A DNA stretch of 64,000 nucleotides from Chitinivibrionales bacterium (GCA_014728215.1 WJLZ01000215.1:83931-147930); one strand, 5' to 3'; shown: positions 1 to 9,127, counted from the stretch's first letter. Notes: generated from the letters alone by a model not told the origin. Made by a program: numbers and translations.

Positions 1-808
1 CAATAACAGTCTTTTTATCCAGCGCACCAAACAGTGCCCCGGCAACATCGTTCCAGGTGCGTGCCTTGTCGGTTCCAATGTTAAAAATGCCGTTAATATC
101 AGGGTTATAAAGGAAATAAAGGGTCATCTCAACCGCATCTTTGATATAGATAAAATCCCGCTGCTGCTGACCATCCTTGTACCGCTTATCATACGATTTG
201 AACAGGGACATAACCCCTTCATCCCGAACACGGGGAAAAGCTTTGTTGATAACGCTCCGCATATCACCTTTATGCGACTCATTGGGTCCAAAAACATTGA
301 AATATTTCAAACCGACAATCCGGGAAAGCCAGCCTCGCCGTAAGGCCTGAAGATCAAAAAGGTGTTTTGAATACCCATACATATTAAGCGGCTTCAATGT
401 CGCCAACGTGTCGTGATCGTCGGAATACCCCCTGCTTCCATCACCGTACGTTGCTGCCGATGATGCGTAGATCAGTCGAACTCTCGGGTGCTGCTCCCGC
501 CAGAGTGCGATACGCAGAGTATACCGATAATTATTCTCCATTAAAAAACCGGCGTCCTTTTCGGTAGTCGATGAACAGGCGCCCAGATGGATGATCGCCT
601 CAATCGAATCTCCGAAATCCCCCTTTTGGAGACTGACAATAAAATCGTCCTTGTCATAATAATCCAGATAGCGGAGGCCGACAAGATTTTTCCACTTTTC
701 GGATGTATTCAGATGATCGACGACAAGAATATCGTCTCTTCCTTTGTTATTAAGGCTCCATACACATGCACTTCCAATAAATCCAGCTCCCCCGGTAACA
801 ACAATCAT
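1..808 (-). CDS. hldD: ADP-L-glycero-D-manno-heptose 6-epimerase, 3' end outside window
   Basis: Short-chain epimerase that makes the L,D-heptose used in LPS inner core, acting in the cytosol. About 269 residues are present and the C-terminus runs off the left edge; full-length HldD is about 310-330. The N-terminus carries the Rossmann motif TGGAGFIGS, then ILVVDHLN, the HldD-typical HLGACSSTTE stretch, SSAATYG, the catalytic YGYSK (YxxxK) and RDFIYIKD. The ACSSTTE and NLVGLRYLDYYDKDDF segments distinguish HldD from GalE. The ATG at 806-808 has an AGACAGG-type ribosome site just upstream. It is transcribed away from the next gene, which starts on the other strand at 1018. Heptose synthesis implies an LPS-bearing outer membrane. 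Confidence 0.9.
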   Translation of the reverse strand, partial: MIVVTGGAGFIGSACVWSLNNKGRDDILVVDHLNTSEKWKNLVGLRYLDYYDKDDFIVSLQKGDFGDSIEAIIHLGACSSTTEKDAGFLMENNYRYTLRIALWREQHPRVRLIYASSAATYGDGSRGYSDDHDTLATLKPLNMYGYSKHLFDLQALRRGWLSRIVGLKYFNVFGPNESHKGDMRSVINKAFPRVRDEGVMSLFKSYDKRYKDGQQQRDFIYIKDAVEMTLYFLYNPDINGIFNIGTDKARTWNDVAGALFGALDKKTVI

Positions 809-1017
809 TTACCTGTCTCCCCCATGAATTTTTAAAAAAGGATGCATAATTTCCTCATTTGTGCTACAATCATTATATTAAACAGAACAATACCTGAAAA
901 GGTAAAATATATTTCGAACCATTGCAACCACGATATATCAAAGTGAGTTCCAGTTAAATAGTATTTTAAATTTGTAAAGTAACATTTTCAACATTTTTCC
1001 CGATAAAGTACCGAACA

Positions 1018-1779
1018 ATGAAATGTCCTCGATGTGGCCAGCCGTTCCATTCGGGCCCCGATTTTACTTTTTGTTCTTCCTGTGGATACAGCGATATGTC
1101 TGTCGACGAGTCGACACGACCACTCCGCCGTCTCGATTCGATCCCCTGGGAAGATGCCGGAAATTTCGGTATATTTAAAGCACTCTACCTTACCTGCAAA
1201 GAACTTCTGCTTAGTCCCGACACGTTCTTTTCAAAACTCGCCCTGTCATCTCAGACTAAAACAGCATGGCTCTTTGCTCTGATTACCGGGTCTCTGGCCG
1301 GCGTGATTGCGCTCATCTGGGAATATTTTCCGATCGGACAATCATTTCTTTACACCTGGTTTCCTCCCGAATTACTGGCCCAATCGAACACATCGGGAGT
1401 CTATCTTTTGCTGACCCCTCTCCTTGTTACCCTCGAGGTAGGAATACTCAGCCTCTACTTTCATTTCCTCTTTTTCATTTTCCGGGCCAAAGAACGAGCA
1501 CTCCATAAGACGTTTGCCATTCTCTGCTACAGTCAAGTAAGTTCACTTGCAGTTATTATTCCTCTGGCCGGCGAACTGATCGGAGGAATCTGGTTTATCA
1601 TCCTGTGTATTTCAGGATTCCATAAAGTGTATTCTATCTCCAGACTTCGTGCATTTGCAATTATTTTCGTGCCTTTTATTATAATGATCATTACGGCAGC
1701 TGTTTTTATCGCCTTTATGGCCCTGTTCGGTATTGTTTTCGGAGATCTTCTTAAAGAAATTTCAGGTTTATACCGATAG
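1018..1779 (+). CDS. Zinc-ribbon plus Yip1-type membrane protein
   Basis: A 253-residue integral membrane protein of unknown role. Residues 1-25 form a zinc ribbon with CPRCG and CSSCG cysteine pairs. Residues about 75-250 hold roughly five hydrophobic segments (LFALITGSLAGVIALIW, LLVTLEVGILSLYFHFLFF, LAVIIPLAGELIGGIWFII and a long C-terminal one) arranged as in Yip1-domain proteins. Bacterial Yip1 proteins have no agreed function, so only a membrane location is claimed. No strong ribosome site precedes the ATG. The stop lies 46 bases before the FliN-like gene, so the two may be cotranscribed. Confidence 0.7.
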   Translation: MKCPRCGQPFHSGPDFTFCSSCGYSDMSVDESTRPLRRLDSIPWEDAGNFGIFKALYLTCKELLLSPDTFFSKLALSSQTKTAWLFALITGSLAGVIALIWEYFPIGQSFLYTWFPPELLAQSNTSGVYLLLTPLLVTLEVGILSLYFHFLFFIFRAKERALHKTFAILCYSQVSSLAVIIPLAGELIGGIWFIILCISGFHKVYSISRLRAFAIIFVPFIIMIITAAVFIAFMALFGIVFGDLLKEISGLYR

Positions 1780-1825
1780 TTTTAATAGAATATGGTTTAT
1801 CGATAGATTTATCAGGGGAACAGAA

Positions 1826-2086
1826 ATGGCAAATACCATAAAAATGCTTCTTGATGTCAATATGCCGATATCGGTTCAGCTGGGACAAACCAAAATGAAT
1901 GTCCGGGAACTTCTGGCCCTGAAAAAGGGAGGTCTGGTCCAGCTCAACCGGATGGCCGGTGAGCCGGTTGATGTCTTCATCGGGAGCAAACTTCTTGCCA
2001 AAGGAGAAATAACGGTTGTCGAAGACAAACTGTCGGTTCGTATCGGACAATTATACGGCGAGCGGGAAAAATTCAAACATCTCTAA
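1826..2086 (+). CDS. fliN: FliN-type SpoA-domain protein (flagellar motor switch)
   Basis: An 86-residue protein that is almost entirely one SpoA (surface presentation of antigens) domain. It contains the familiar stretches LLDVNMPISVQLGQTKMNVRE, LKKGGLVQLNRMAGEPVDVF, LLAKGEITVVEDKLSVRI and a final I. FliN forms the cytoplasmic C-ring of the flagellar motor with FliM; related SpoA proteins (SctQ) build type III secretion sorting platforms. A longer frame opens at 1733, but the start is placed at ATG 1826 because AGGGGA lies about 8 bases upstream and the family begins here. No other flagellar or type III gene is in the window, so motor or injectisome partner cannot be decided. Symbol assigned by domain. 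Confidence 0.75.
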   Translation: MANTIKMLLDVNMPISVQLGQTKMNVRELLALKKGGLVQLNRMAGEPVDVFIGSKLLAKGEITVVEDKLSVRIGQLYGEREKFKHL

Positions 2087-3201
2087 AACGAAATGGCCAA
2101 CGCCACCCGGATCGGTGAATACTCAATTCTATCGAATCTGAAAGAATAATCCAGCGAATATCGTTTGTAACGAACGCCCGCGCCGAGTGTCGGTATGCGA
2201 TTCGATATACCGCCCCGGAAAGCGACCAGATCCCAGAACTCACCCTCAATTCCGGCATGCCAGGTCTGAGTATATTCCGCCATACCCTCTCCATCATTAT
2301 CATGGCGATTGCCCCCTTCAATTAACGACCGGTGCATTGCCAGAGATACGATCCAGTTTCCCCATAAAAATCCTGACAAATCGCGATAAGAAATCCCGTA
2401 ATGCTGGGTGTTGTAAACCGGTTCTTCGTAATTATAAGGCGAATGGACCCATACAATTTTTGTCGGTAACGCATTACGAATACTGACTCCGAGCCTGATT
2501 TCTCTGTTGACCGCTTTCTGTTTTAAATCGTAGTCGAGTCCCAGACGCACCAGGATCCCCGCATCGCAGTTGATATTGATCCCCATCCGAACCTTGTCCC
2601 CGGGACTGATGGTCTGCCAGAACGATTTGAAATTGCATCCTACGCCGATATCCAGGGGCAACGGAAAGCGCCCGATCCCCGATGACCGATTGATACCAAG
2701 AGCAAAAAGTTTTGCCACAGTCAACGTGACGATATGCTGATTATTTCGGAAATACTGTGTCGGTTGTCCGGAAGATCTGAGCGCGGGATTTTCCAAACGC
2801 TCATCATAGGCGCCTTGAAGCGTATCGTATTGCGGAATATGATCACTGAAAAAGGGGATATAGGATGCACCTACGTGAATATCCTGCTGTACCGGCACCT
2901 GCAAGGCCACCGCGCCGTGTTTTGATAATCCCCCATAGAGCAATGCTCCTTCGGTCCGTATCTGAATTTTTTTGACAAAGGCGATCGATGCCGGGTTCCA
3001 GTAGGCCGATGCTGCATCCAGTGATGCCGCCACACCCGCATCACCCATTCCTGCAACCCGGGCACCTACAGGAAGCTGATTCAACTCGGCAGTGTAGAGT
3101 ATTGTATCACTCCCGGTTGCAGCCGCTGCACGAAATAAAAGAAGAAAACTAACTGCATAGAAGAAAAGCGGCAAGGGTTTCAAAACCAGACTCCTATTCA
3201 C
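2083..3201 (-). CDS. PorV/PorQ-like (UPF0164-type) outer-membrane beta-barrel protein
   Basis: A 372-residue exported protein. An N-terminal signal peptide (hydrophobic 8-25, ending near RAAAATG) is followed by the family opening GARVAGMGDAGVAASLDAAS and AYWNPAS, which typifies PorV/PorQ and UPF0164 proteins. Alternating short hydrophobic strands continue to the end, which closes on a hydrophobic-aromatic strand (VALAISF) as barrel proteins do. PorV proteins shuttle or anchor secreted cargo in Bacteroidota; the role here is not shown. It starts inside the last codons of yjbQ (8-base overlap), suggesting translational coupling, and it converges with the FliN-like gene, overlapping it by 4 bases. 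Confidence 0.7.
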   Translation of the reverse strand: MNRSLVLKPLPLFFYAVSFLLLFRAAAATGSDTILYTAELNQLPVGARVAGMGDAGVAASLDAASAYWNPASIAFVKKIQIRTEGALLYGGLSKHGAVALQVPVQQDIHVGASYIPFFSDHIPQYDTLQGAYDERLENPALRSSGQPTQYFRNNQHIVTLTVAKLFALGINRSSGIGRFPLPLDIGVGCNFKSFWQTISPGDKVRMGININCDAGILVRLGLDYDLKQKAVNREIRLGVSIRNALPTKIVWVHSPYNYEEPVYNTQHYGISYRDLSGFLWGNWIVSLAMHRSLIEGGNRHDNDGEGMAEYTQTWHAGIEGEFWDLVAFRGGISNRIPTLGAGVRYKRYSLDYSFRFDRIEYSPIRVALAISF

Positions 3202-3598
3202 CCATACAGGTTACCATTACCCTTCGAGAACGGGCACCGTCAAATTCACAAAAATAGATGCTTTGCCAAGTGCCCAGTATAAGCTTACCATTTTTCACCG
3301 GAACTTGCACGCTCAGACCTGTAAGTGATGTTTTTATGTGACTGTCGGAATTACCTTCACGATGATGAAATTCCCGTTCCACCGGTACAAGGCTGCCGAG
3401 TTTCCATAAGATATCCCGTACAACATCAGGATCGGCATTTTCGTTGATTGTTACACCAGCGGTGGTATGCATGCTGGAAACCGTACAGATACCATCCGAT
3501 ATCTTTGAATTCCCCACAGCATCCTGAACATGGCTGGTAATATCTTTCATCTGATTTCTTTGCTGAGTTTTTACCGATACTTCCGTGTGAGTAACCAT
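3194..3598 (-). CDS. yjbQ: YjbQ/UPF0047 family protein (secondary thiamine-phosphate synthase-like)
   Basis: A 134-residue single-domain protein. It carries the whole UPF0047 signature: HTTAGVTINENADPDV, HHREGNSDSHIKTSLTG, and the C-terminal LGTWQSIYFCEFDGARSRRV. The conserved histidines and GTWQ are in place. E. coli YjbQ shows weak thiamine-phosphate synthase activity, but the physiological function of the family is unsettled. The ATG at 3596-3598 is preceded on the minus strand by an AAAGGAG ribosome site. It is the first gene of a two-gene unit with the PorV-like protein. Confidence 0.88.
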   Translation of the reverse strand: MVTHTEVSVKTQQRNQMKDITSHVQDAVGNSKISDGICTVSSMHTTAGVTINENADPDVVRDILWKLGSLVPVEREFHHREGNSDSHIKTSLTGLSVQVPVKNGKLILGTWQSIYFCEFDGARSRRVMVTCMGE

Positions 3599-3633
3599 AG
3601 ATAACTCCTTTTAAAGAAAGTTAAAAGTCGAAG

Positions 3634-3671
3634 GCGATGCACTGAGCTGGTATACTGAGCCTGCCGAAGTG
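3634..3671. repeat. Interspersed repeat, copy 1 (CTGAGCCTG...GAAGTG type)
   Basis: This 38-base stretch matches 14592-14630 at most positions, with one indel. Shared cores are ACTGA-CTGGTA, CTGAGCCTG and GAAGTG. It lies in the non-coding gap upstream of yjbQ. Its complement contains the CTTCGGCAGGCTCAG string that recurs as an intergenic repeat in many unrelated bacterial genomes. Function unknown. Confidence 0.6.
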
Positions 3672-3738
3672 TTGTAAGTCAAGATCCCGGAGACCGGAAT
3701 CCAGCAGCCAACAACTCCAGGCCTTAGTGATTCTGTAA

Positions 3739-4671
3739 TTAATTCACGATAGTTTCGACAGGGAGAATATAGTGCATGGGATTGACATGTCGTCCCATAT
3801 TTCTGACTTCGTAGTGAAGATGAGGACCGGTGCTTCGGCCGGTGTTACCCATATAGCCGATAAGCTCTCCGCGCTTAACCGGATGTCCTTCAACAACGGA
3901 AGCCTGTTTCAGGTGAGCGTAGATCGTCTCATACCCGCTGCCGCTATGAGTGATTTTGACGACATTGCCAAAATCGCGTTTTGTACCCGAAAAACTGATG
4001 ATTCCATCACCGGTAGCAAATATAGGAGTCCAGGTTTTATTAGCTATATCAACGCCTTCATGAAATGCCCGGTAGCCGAAGAGAGGATGTATTCGGTATC
4101 CATACCCGGATGTAATCCTTCCGACGCAGGGCCAGATCGATGGATGCTGGGACCATCGGTCATGCTGCCGGAATATGTAATGCTCCATCCGGGAAAAAGT
4201 CTTTTTCTGAAGGCCTATCTGATTAAAGAGCTGTGATATTTCATTCTCGATGTTATTAGCTTCCACCAATTTCGGATCAATCAACGATGCCATGATCATA
4301 TCTTCGATTTTCGGCGGTCCGCCAACACCGGCTTTATGAATATCTTCTCCGATCGTGTTCATGCCGTACTCAAGCCGGGTCTTATCCTCGAAGGCAATCA
4401 GATGCTCTATTTCGCTGGAGCTTTCTTTGGTGCGCCGCTGAAGAAATTTTACAATCTTTATAAGATCACTGTTTTTTTTCTGCTCACCGGCAACGCCAAG
4501 TTTTGAATAGGCATAATGACCGACAACATAGATACATCGACCAAAACCGGCAAGTCCTCCAATACACAGAAGAAACAGGAGTATGGCGACTATATGAGGA
4601 ATATATATACGACGACTCTGAACCAACGATGTAGAGTCGATTAGGAGAACTGACCAGCCCTTTTTTTTCAT
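3739..4671 (-). CDS. M23 (LytM) murein endopeptidase with N-terminal membrane anchor
   Basis: A 310-residue periplasmic peptidoglycan hydrolase or hydrolase activator. One membrane segment spans about 26-46 and a charged, likely coiled stretch covers about 62-105. The LytM domain starts near 185 (RITSGYGYRIHPLFG) with zinc ligands H204 and D208 (FHEGVD) and HLH at 284-286, plus H253 (YAHL), so it looks catalytically complete. It ends at HVNPMHYILP. This layout resembles MepM/NlpD-type cell-wall proteins. AGAAGG sits six bases before the ATG. The neighbours are unrelated and it is probably monocistronic. Which peptide bond it cuts is not determinable. Confidence 0.88.
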   Translation of the reverse strand: MKKKGWSVLLIDSTSLVQSRRIYIPHIVAILLFLLCIGGLAGFGRCIYVVGHYAYSKLGVAGEQKKNSDLIKIVKFLQRRTKESSSEIEHLIAFEDKTRLEYGMNTIGEDIHKAGVGGPPKIEDMIMASLIDPKLVEANNIENEISQLFNQIGLQKKTFSRMEHYIFRQHDRWSQHPSIWPCVGRITSGYGYRIHPLFGYRAFHEGVDIANKTWTPIFATGDGIISFSGTKRDFGNVVKITHSGSGYETIYAHLKQASVVEGHPVKRGELIGYMGNTGRSTGPHLHYEVRNMGRHVNPMHYILPVETIVN

Positions 4672-4909
4672 TCAGACCTTCTCGAAAATCACCTGTCGGC
4701 ACTGTACTGCGGAACGTGGAGGCAATGGATTTTGAATTGAAACCTTGACAAAAGCGCACTTTTGCGGAAACAACAATCAAAACAGCACTGTAAAAATAGG
4801 ATACAACCCCTTTTTGAATCAAGAAAACCTGTCATTGCCCATAATTCCCTTTTCGTGCTACTACCGGCATACGTTATTTTGCGCACCGACTGCTGTTGCA
4901 GCCGCGCCG

Positions 4910-6211
4910 TTAATCCGCCAGGGGGAAATAGATATCAAACTTTATTCCAACTCCCGACTCATTTGTAACTTCAATAAATCCTTTATGTTTTCTGATACAT
5001 CGATAGATACGCAGTATTCCGGTATCGCCGTCTTCATTAAGTGTTCCCTGGAGATACTTCTGATCCAGATTTTTCATTTTGGCGAATTCGTCTCCCACAA
5101 CTCCCGTAAATATCATTGTCAGAAGAACATAGGCGCCTGAATTGCTGATAACAGAATGCCCTTTTGTAAACGAGTCATCCACGGTAACATCTTTGGTGGC
5201 CAAGACGATGTCTCCCTTGTCCTTCATCATGGATGTCATTCTCATGGCCAGAGCGAGCATACTGTTTTTAAGCTCCATTGGGTCGCCCGATATGAACGGC
5301 TCTTCGGCATGATAAAACTGTTTGATCCGGATCCGATTTTTTACCGTCGGCTTTAACAATCGGGACATGGCCTGTACCATATCGTTAAAATCGACTTTTG
5401 TTATCAATTGCGTTCCTTCTTCGGCAAAAGCAAGCAACTGGGAGGTCAACTCGGCGGCACTCTGTGATGAAGCAATAATCGTATCGAGATATCGCCGCAA
5501 AGCGGGATCCTCGTCACCCCTGCGCTTCTGGAGCATATCGGCAAATCCGACAATGACTCCCAGCTTGTTATTTAAATCGTGTGCCATTCCTCCGGCAAAG
5601 CGCCCGATTGCATCCATCTTCTGAACATCGAACAAATGGTTTTGAAGTTCCCGCTTCTCTTTCTCGATCTGTTTATAATGGGTAATATCGTAAATTATCC
5701 CCTGGCTTCCTGCAAATGACTTTTCCTTGAAACTTTTACCATGCACACACTCGATATCATATGCCCCCTCGGCCGACATGATTCCGGTAACATCGCCCAC
5801 AAGAACTTCAATTTTGCGTTTTTCTTTTGTTAAAAGCTGTATTTCGAGGTTCCTGGTCCGCCTTTCTTTTGTGCGGCGCTCATCGAAAAGACCGGGTGCT
5901 CCTTCACTGCCGGTAGCAACACCCTTCAGCAGAGGAAGGACATTCCCCCGCCCCACCCGTTTATACTCACGGGGAGGCATGATCATGGAAAAATGCCTGC
6001 CGATAAGCTCATCGGGTGAATAATGGAGGATCTCCTCTACCCCTCTATTAACAAAAGTAAAGAAACCGTCCGGATCGATTATATAGATTATCCCGGACGT
6101 TATGTTCATTATCCGGTCCATATCACATTTCAACCGGTCCCGCTCACTTTTCAGACTGCGATAATCGGCAATCAGATCCTGCATGTCCTTATTTACATAT
6201 TCAACATCCAT
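4910..6211 (-). CDS. PAS sensor histidine kinase homologue with degenerate ATPase domain
   Basis: A 433-residue soluble protein: coiled start (1-35), PAS domain (about 33-180, ending IYDITHYKQIEKEKRELQ), HisKA dimerisation helix with GGMAHDLNN (phosphoacceptor H211), then a region where HATPase_c should be (about 280-432). That region keeps the family fold pattern and ends in FDIYFP, but the N-box asparagine is absent (LALAMRM at 320-325), the G1 box DxGxG reads FTGVVG and the G2 box is GDTGIL. ATP binding is therefore doubtful. It could act as a phosphotransfer or scaffold protein. GGGAGA precedes the start codon. No response regulator is adjacent. Confidence 0.8.
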   Translation of the reverse strand: MDVEYVNKDMQDLIADYRSLKSERDRLKCDMDRIMNITSGIIYIIDPDGFFTFVNRGVEEILHYSPDELIGRHFSMIMPPREYKRVGRGNVLPLLKGVATGSEGAPGLFDERRTKERRTRNLEIQLLTKEKRKIEVLVGDVTGIMSAEGAYDIECVHGKSFKEKSFAGSQGIIYDITHYKQIEKEKRELQNHLFDVQKMDAIGRFAGGMAHDLNNKLGVIVGFADMLQKRRGDEDPALRRYLDTIIASSQSAAELTSQLLAFAEEGTQLITKVDFNDMVQAMSRLLKPTVKNRIRIKQFYHAEEPFISGDPMELKNSMLALAMRMTSMMKDKGDIVLATKDVTVDDSFTKGHSVISNSGAYVLLTMIFTGVVGDEFAKMKNLDQKYLQGTLNEDGDTGILRIYRCIRKHKGFIEVTNESGVGIKFDIYFPLAD

Positions 6212-6496
6212 CAGAGCTGTAAATCTCCCTTTAATGCAATAGGCGCCATTATTATATTGTACACATACCGGAAAGGAATGTCAATTTTTCCCACTGTGAT
6301 CAGTAATAATTGGAAGCGGCTGTTCACGGCTCTGTGCATATGAATGCCCACAGAATGAGCACAGAGGGTGAATCAAGGTACGAGATAAAGCAGACTTATC
6401 GCCCTGGGTAAGGCATATTAAAAAGGCGCCACAATGAAGTAGAACAATGACTCATGGAAGTCGGGAGGATGGCCGGAAGCCGGAATATCTTAACGC

Positions 6497-6730
6497 TCAG
6501 GCTGTCTTATTCTCTTCTTTGGTTTCTTCGCCGGCAGGTAATTCCGATTTATCGGGTATAATGATCCATCCAACAATATAAGCAATAACCAGAGGCCAGA
6601 TACCGGTTGCAATACAGACAAATACAGCAACAAGACGGATAATCGTGGGATCAATCGAAAAATAATCCCCTAATCCTGCGCAGATACCCGCAATCATTTT
6701 ATCACTTTCAAGGCGATAGATCCTTTTCAT
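6497..6730 (-). CDS. PspC-domain small membrane protein
   Basis: A 77-residue protein that is one PspC domain: KRIYRLESDKMIAGICAGLGDYF, then IDPTIIRLVAVFVCIATG and WPLVIAYIVGWIIIP forming two membrane passes, and an acidic tail. PspC proteins sense or buffer envelope stress in the phage-shock response, but stand-alone copies are common and PspA/PspB are not seen here. A GGAGG ribosome site precedes the ATG. It is flanked by signalling genes on the same strand with 130-280 base gaps, so it is likely transcribed alone. Confidence 0.88.
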   Translation of the reverse strand: MKRIYRLESDKMIAGICAGLGDYFSIDPTIIRLVAVFVCIATGIWPLVIAYIVGWIIIPDKSELPAGEETKEENKTA

Positions 6731-6865
6731 GCTTCCTCCTTAAAGACTATTTAAATTACGCCTGTTGTTTTTGAGAGACTCGGATGACTTATCGGATGAC
6801 TTAAGAGTTAATAATATACAATATTAGTAAGGAAAAGCGCAGGAATCTCCAGGAAAAGAGCCTAA

Positions 6866-7996
6866 CTACCAGGTACGAGCCGCCGCTTCGTTGACCTTGA
6901 ACTGGAATTCGTTTTTGGAGATGAGTTTTATACAGGCATCAACTACCGTGGGATCATAGAGGATACCCCGATTTTTCTCAATTTCAGTAACAGCTTTTTC
7001 CAGACCGCAAGCCGGACGGTACGGACGGTGAGATGACATGCTTTCGACAACATCCGCAACCGAAATGATTTTCGCCTCCATACAGATTTCATCGCCCTTT
7101 AATCCGTGGGGATACCCGGAGCCATCGAGACGTTCGTGATGCTGGAGCACGATCTGTCCGATCGGCCAGGGGAAATCGATGTATTTGATTACATCATACC
7201 CTGCCTCCGGATGGCATCTGATAAGTGAAAACTCATGGTGTGACAGGGCGCCGGGTTTATTGAGTATTTCGGCAGGAACATAAACTTTCCCGAGATCGTG
7301 AATCACCCCTGCCATGCGGATCGCATCGATAGTATCCTTGGGCAGGTTCATTTCAGCAGCAATAGCCCGCGCCAGATCGGTCGTTCGCTGCTGATGTCCG
7401 GCCGTGTAGGGGTCACGTTTTTCGACTGTTAAGGCCATCGCATGGATAGTCCCTCCTACTGCACGACGGAGCTTTCGAAGACTGTAATTGAGTTTCTTTT
7501 CGGTCTGTTTATGTCCGGTAATATCCTGGCCTATTCCCAGAATTCCGATAACCTTACCGTTGCCGTTGAATCGCGGGGTCATGGTCAGCTTGATCCATAT
7601 CGGACGACCGTCTTTTGTGCGTTCGACAACATCACAGGAACATGCTTCTCCATGAGTCATAATATGCTTGCGGGTTTCATCAATAGCTCGCCTGGTCAGG
7701 ACATCGTCGCTCTCGTATAAAATATCCACTTTCTTTTTACCCACCATTTCCTCGGCAGTATAGCCGAGAAGATTTTCCGCCCCCGAGTTCCAGTAAACGA
7801 TATTCCGATCGAGATCTGTTGCGACGATAGTAATTGTTGAAGATGTCTCGAGGATGTTGCTTAAAAATGAGGCCGTACCCAGAAGCTCGTTTTGAAGCTT
7901 GGATTTGTCCTGTTCAAGGTGCTTGACTTTCTGTTTTAATTCATCGAGTGAGTCATTCTGCCGGGTCTTAGCCGTCTTTCCTTTTGACATAACCAT
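6866..7996 (-). CDS. PAS-HD-GYP cyclic-di-GMP phosphodiesterase
   Basis: A 376-residue cytosolic protein. A lysine-rich coiled coil (about 10-45) leads into a PAS domain (45-165, with IVYWNSGAENLLGYTAEEM and GIGQDITGHKQTE) and then an HD-GYP domain (about 180-360). The metal motif HDLGK (H233, D234) and the signature HHERLDGSGYP (286-296) are intact, as are HPEAGYD and the ADVVESM segment. HD-GYP enzymes hydrolyse cyclic-di-GMP; the PAS would tune this to an unknown signal. No GGDEF protein is in the window. Two start codons (MVMSK) lie close together. Confidence 0.9.
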   Translation of the reverse strand: MVMSKGKTAKTRQNDSLDELKQKVKHLEQDKSKLQNELLGTASFLSNILETSSTITIVATDLDRNIVYWNSGAENLLGYTAEEMVGKKKVDILYESDDVLTRRAIDETRKHIMTHGEACSCDVVERTKDGRPIWIKLTMTPRFNGNGKVIGILGIGQDITGHKQTEKKLNYSLRKLRRAVGGTIHAMALTVEKRDPYTAGHQQRTTDLARAIAAEMNLPKDTIDAIRMAGVIHDLGKVYVPAEILNKPGALSHHEFSLIRCHPEAGYDVIKYIDFPWPIGQIVLQHHERLDGSGYPHGLKGDEICMEAKIISVADVVESMSSHRPYRPACGLEKAVTEIEKNRGILYDPTVVDACIKLISKNEFQFKVNEAAARTW

Positions 7997-8081
7997 ACAC
8001 CTTCATTATCAAGTATACTTCCTGGGCGGGCAATATTTGGCAGTATGATTGTATACTGTTTAAGCCGCCGTGTCTACTTTT

Positions 8082-8456
8082 TTATAAAAAATTACGGACC
8101 ACAGTCCGAATAACATCGATGAGTATGATCAGACAGAGGGTCGATTCGACGATCATCAGGAAACGCAGGTTTTTCAGCCTGCTCCGGAACAGCCAGACGG
8201 TTAATGAAAGAGCAATAAGAATAAACCCATACATTTTGAAGACTTTATCATCTGCCAGAATAAGAAGAAGGATATCGGCTATATAGAATAATGAGAGGAT
8301 TCCCATGGCAAGGGGGAATTTGCTCTCCTGAACCTTTTCGGGATCCTGATCGACCAGGGAAAGGATCCTGTCGGGCATAAGAAGCCCGATAATTTCCGCG
8401 GCAGCCGCGGCAACAGAACAGCAAAGGAGAAACACGCTGTAAACAGGACCGCTCAT
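8082..8456 (-). CDS. Hypothetical four-pass membrane protein
   Basis: A 124-residue protein not assigned to a family. Hydrophobic segments at about 4-25, 48-66, 70-88 and 96-118 suggest four membrane passes, with a short polar loop after the first (PDRILSLVDQDPEKVQESK). Its start shares a base with the stop of the DUF4416 gene, so the two are probably translationally coupled and cotranscribed. No catalytic motif is visible. Context gives no function. Confidence 0.6.
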   Translation of the reverse strand: MSGPVYSVFLLCCSVAAAAAEIIGLLMPDRILSLVDQDPEKVQESKFPLAMGILSLFYIADILLLILADDKVFKMYGFILIALSLTVWLFRSRLKNLRFLMIVESTLCLIILIDVIRTVVRNFL

Positions 8457-9040
8457 TACTGCTCCGCCGGCGGTTCTCTGAGTTCTTTAACAAGCCGGGC
8501 CCGGGCTTTGGCGAGAAAGGACTGAAATTCCGGTTCCCGATAGTCCGGATAGGTCCATGAAAAATATCGATACTTTCCCTTCCGAAAATGGAGCGTCACT
8601 TCGGCATATATTCCCTTTGCCAGATATATCCTGTGAAAAAAATCTTTGGTCGATGCCAAAACGAGTTTGTCTCTTGCCAGAAATCCAGGATCGAGATTGA
8701 TGCATCTTTTATCGGAGCGAAGAAATTTGCTTTCAAGTGAATTGGTATAGGTTTTTATTGTTGCCAGACAATCCCTTTCGATAACTCCGGGAAAAGTAAC
8801 ATAGAGTTTCTGAAGATTACTTCCCATCTCTTTCCGGTAATAATCGGTAAAATTATCAAAGGAAACCGGACCATAACTGAAATCGGTTTCTCCCCATTTC
8901 TTTTTAAGGTATTTCCATAAGCGATCAATCTCAGCGTCTTTTGAACAGGTAATTGCCAGAAAAAGTTTAACCGGCTGAGGACGGACTGCAGCTCCCATAT
9001 ACCGCTCCATGACAAAGGTGGATATCAATATATAACTCAT
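8456..9040 (-). CDS. DUF4416 family protein
   Basis: A 194-residue soluble protein matching the DUF4416 pattern: an opening PVKLFLAITCSKDAEI, the middle LWGETDFSYGP-like segment (WGETDFSYGPVSFDNFTDYY), then INLDPGFLARDKLVLASTKD, HRIYLAKGIYAEVTL and a closing YRYFSWTYPDYREPEF. The family is found mainly in anaerobic Deltaproteobacteria-like and FCB-like genomes and has no known function. The first ten residues before the conserved part are weak; internal ATGs at residues 11 and 15 (ERYMGAAVRPQ) are alternative starts. It is cotranscribed with the membrane protein downstream. Confidence 0.75.
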   Translation of the reverse strand: MSYILISTFVMERYMGAAVRPQPVKLFLAITCSKDAEIDRLWKYLKKKWGETDFSYGPVSFDNFTDYYRKEMGSNLQKLYVTFPGVIERDCLATIKTYTNSLESKFLRSDKRCINLDPGFLARDKLVLASTKDFFHRIYLAKGIYAEVTLHFRKGKYRYFSWTYPDYREPEFQSFLAKARARLVKELREPPAEQ

Positions 9041-9127
9041 TTAAATATATTAAATTATAATCGTAATCCAAAAGAGAAAATTTTTATTTGTGGTTTGACG
9101 GTAGTTGTTAAATCACCTATTTTCAAT

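Noticed and set aside
6212..6496. Possible small gene or RNA between the degenerate kinase and pspC
   Set aside because: No frame with a ribosome site and no convincing hairpin; treated as plain intergenic sequence.
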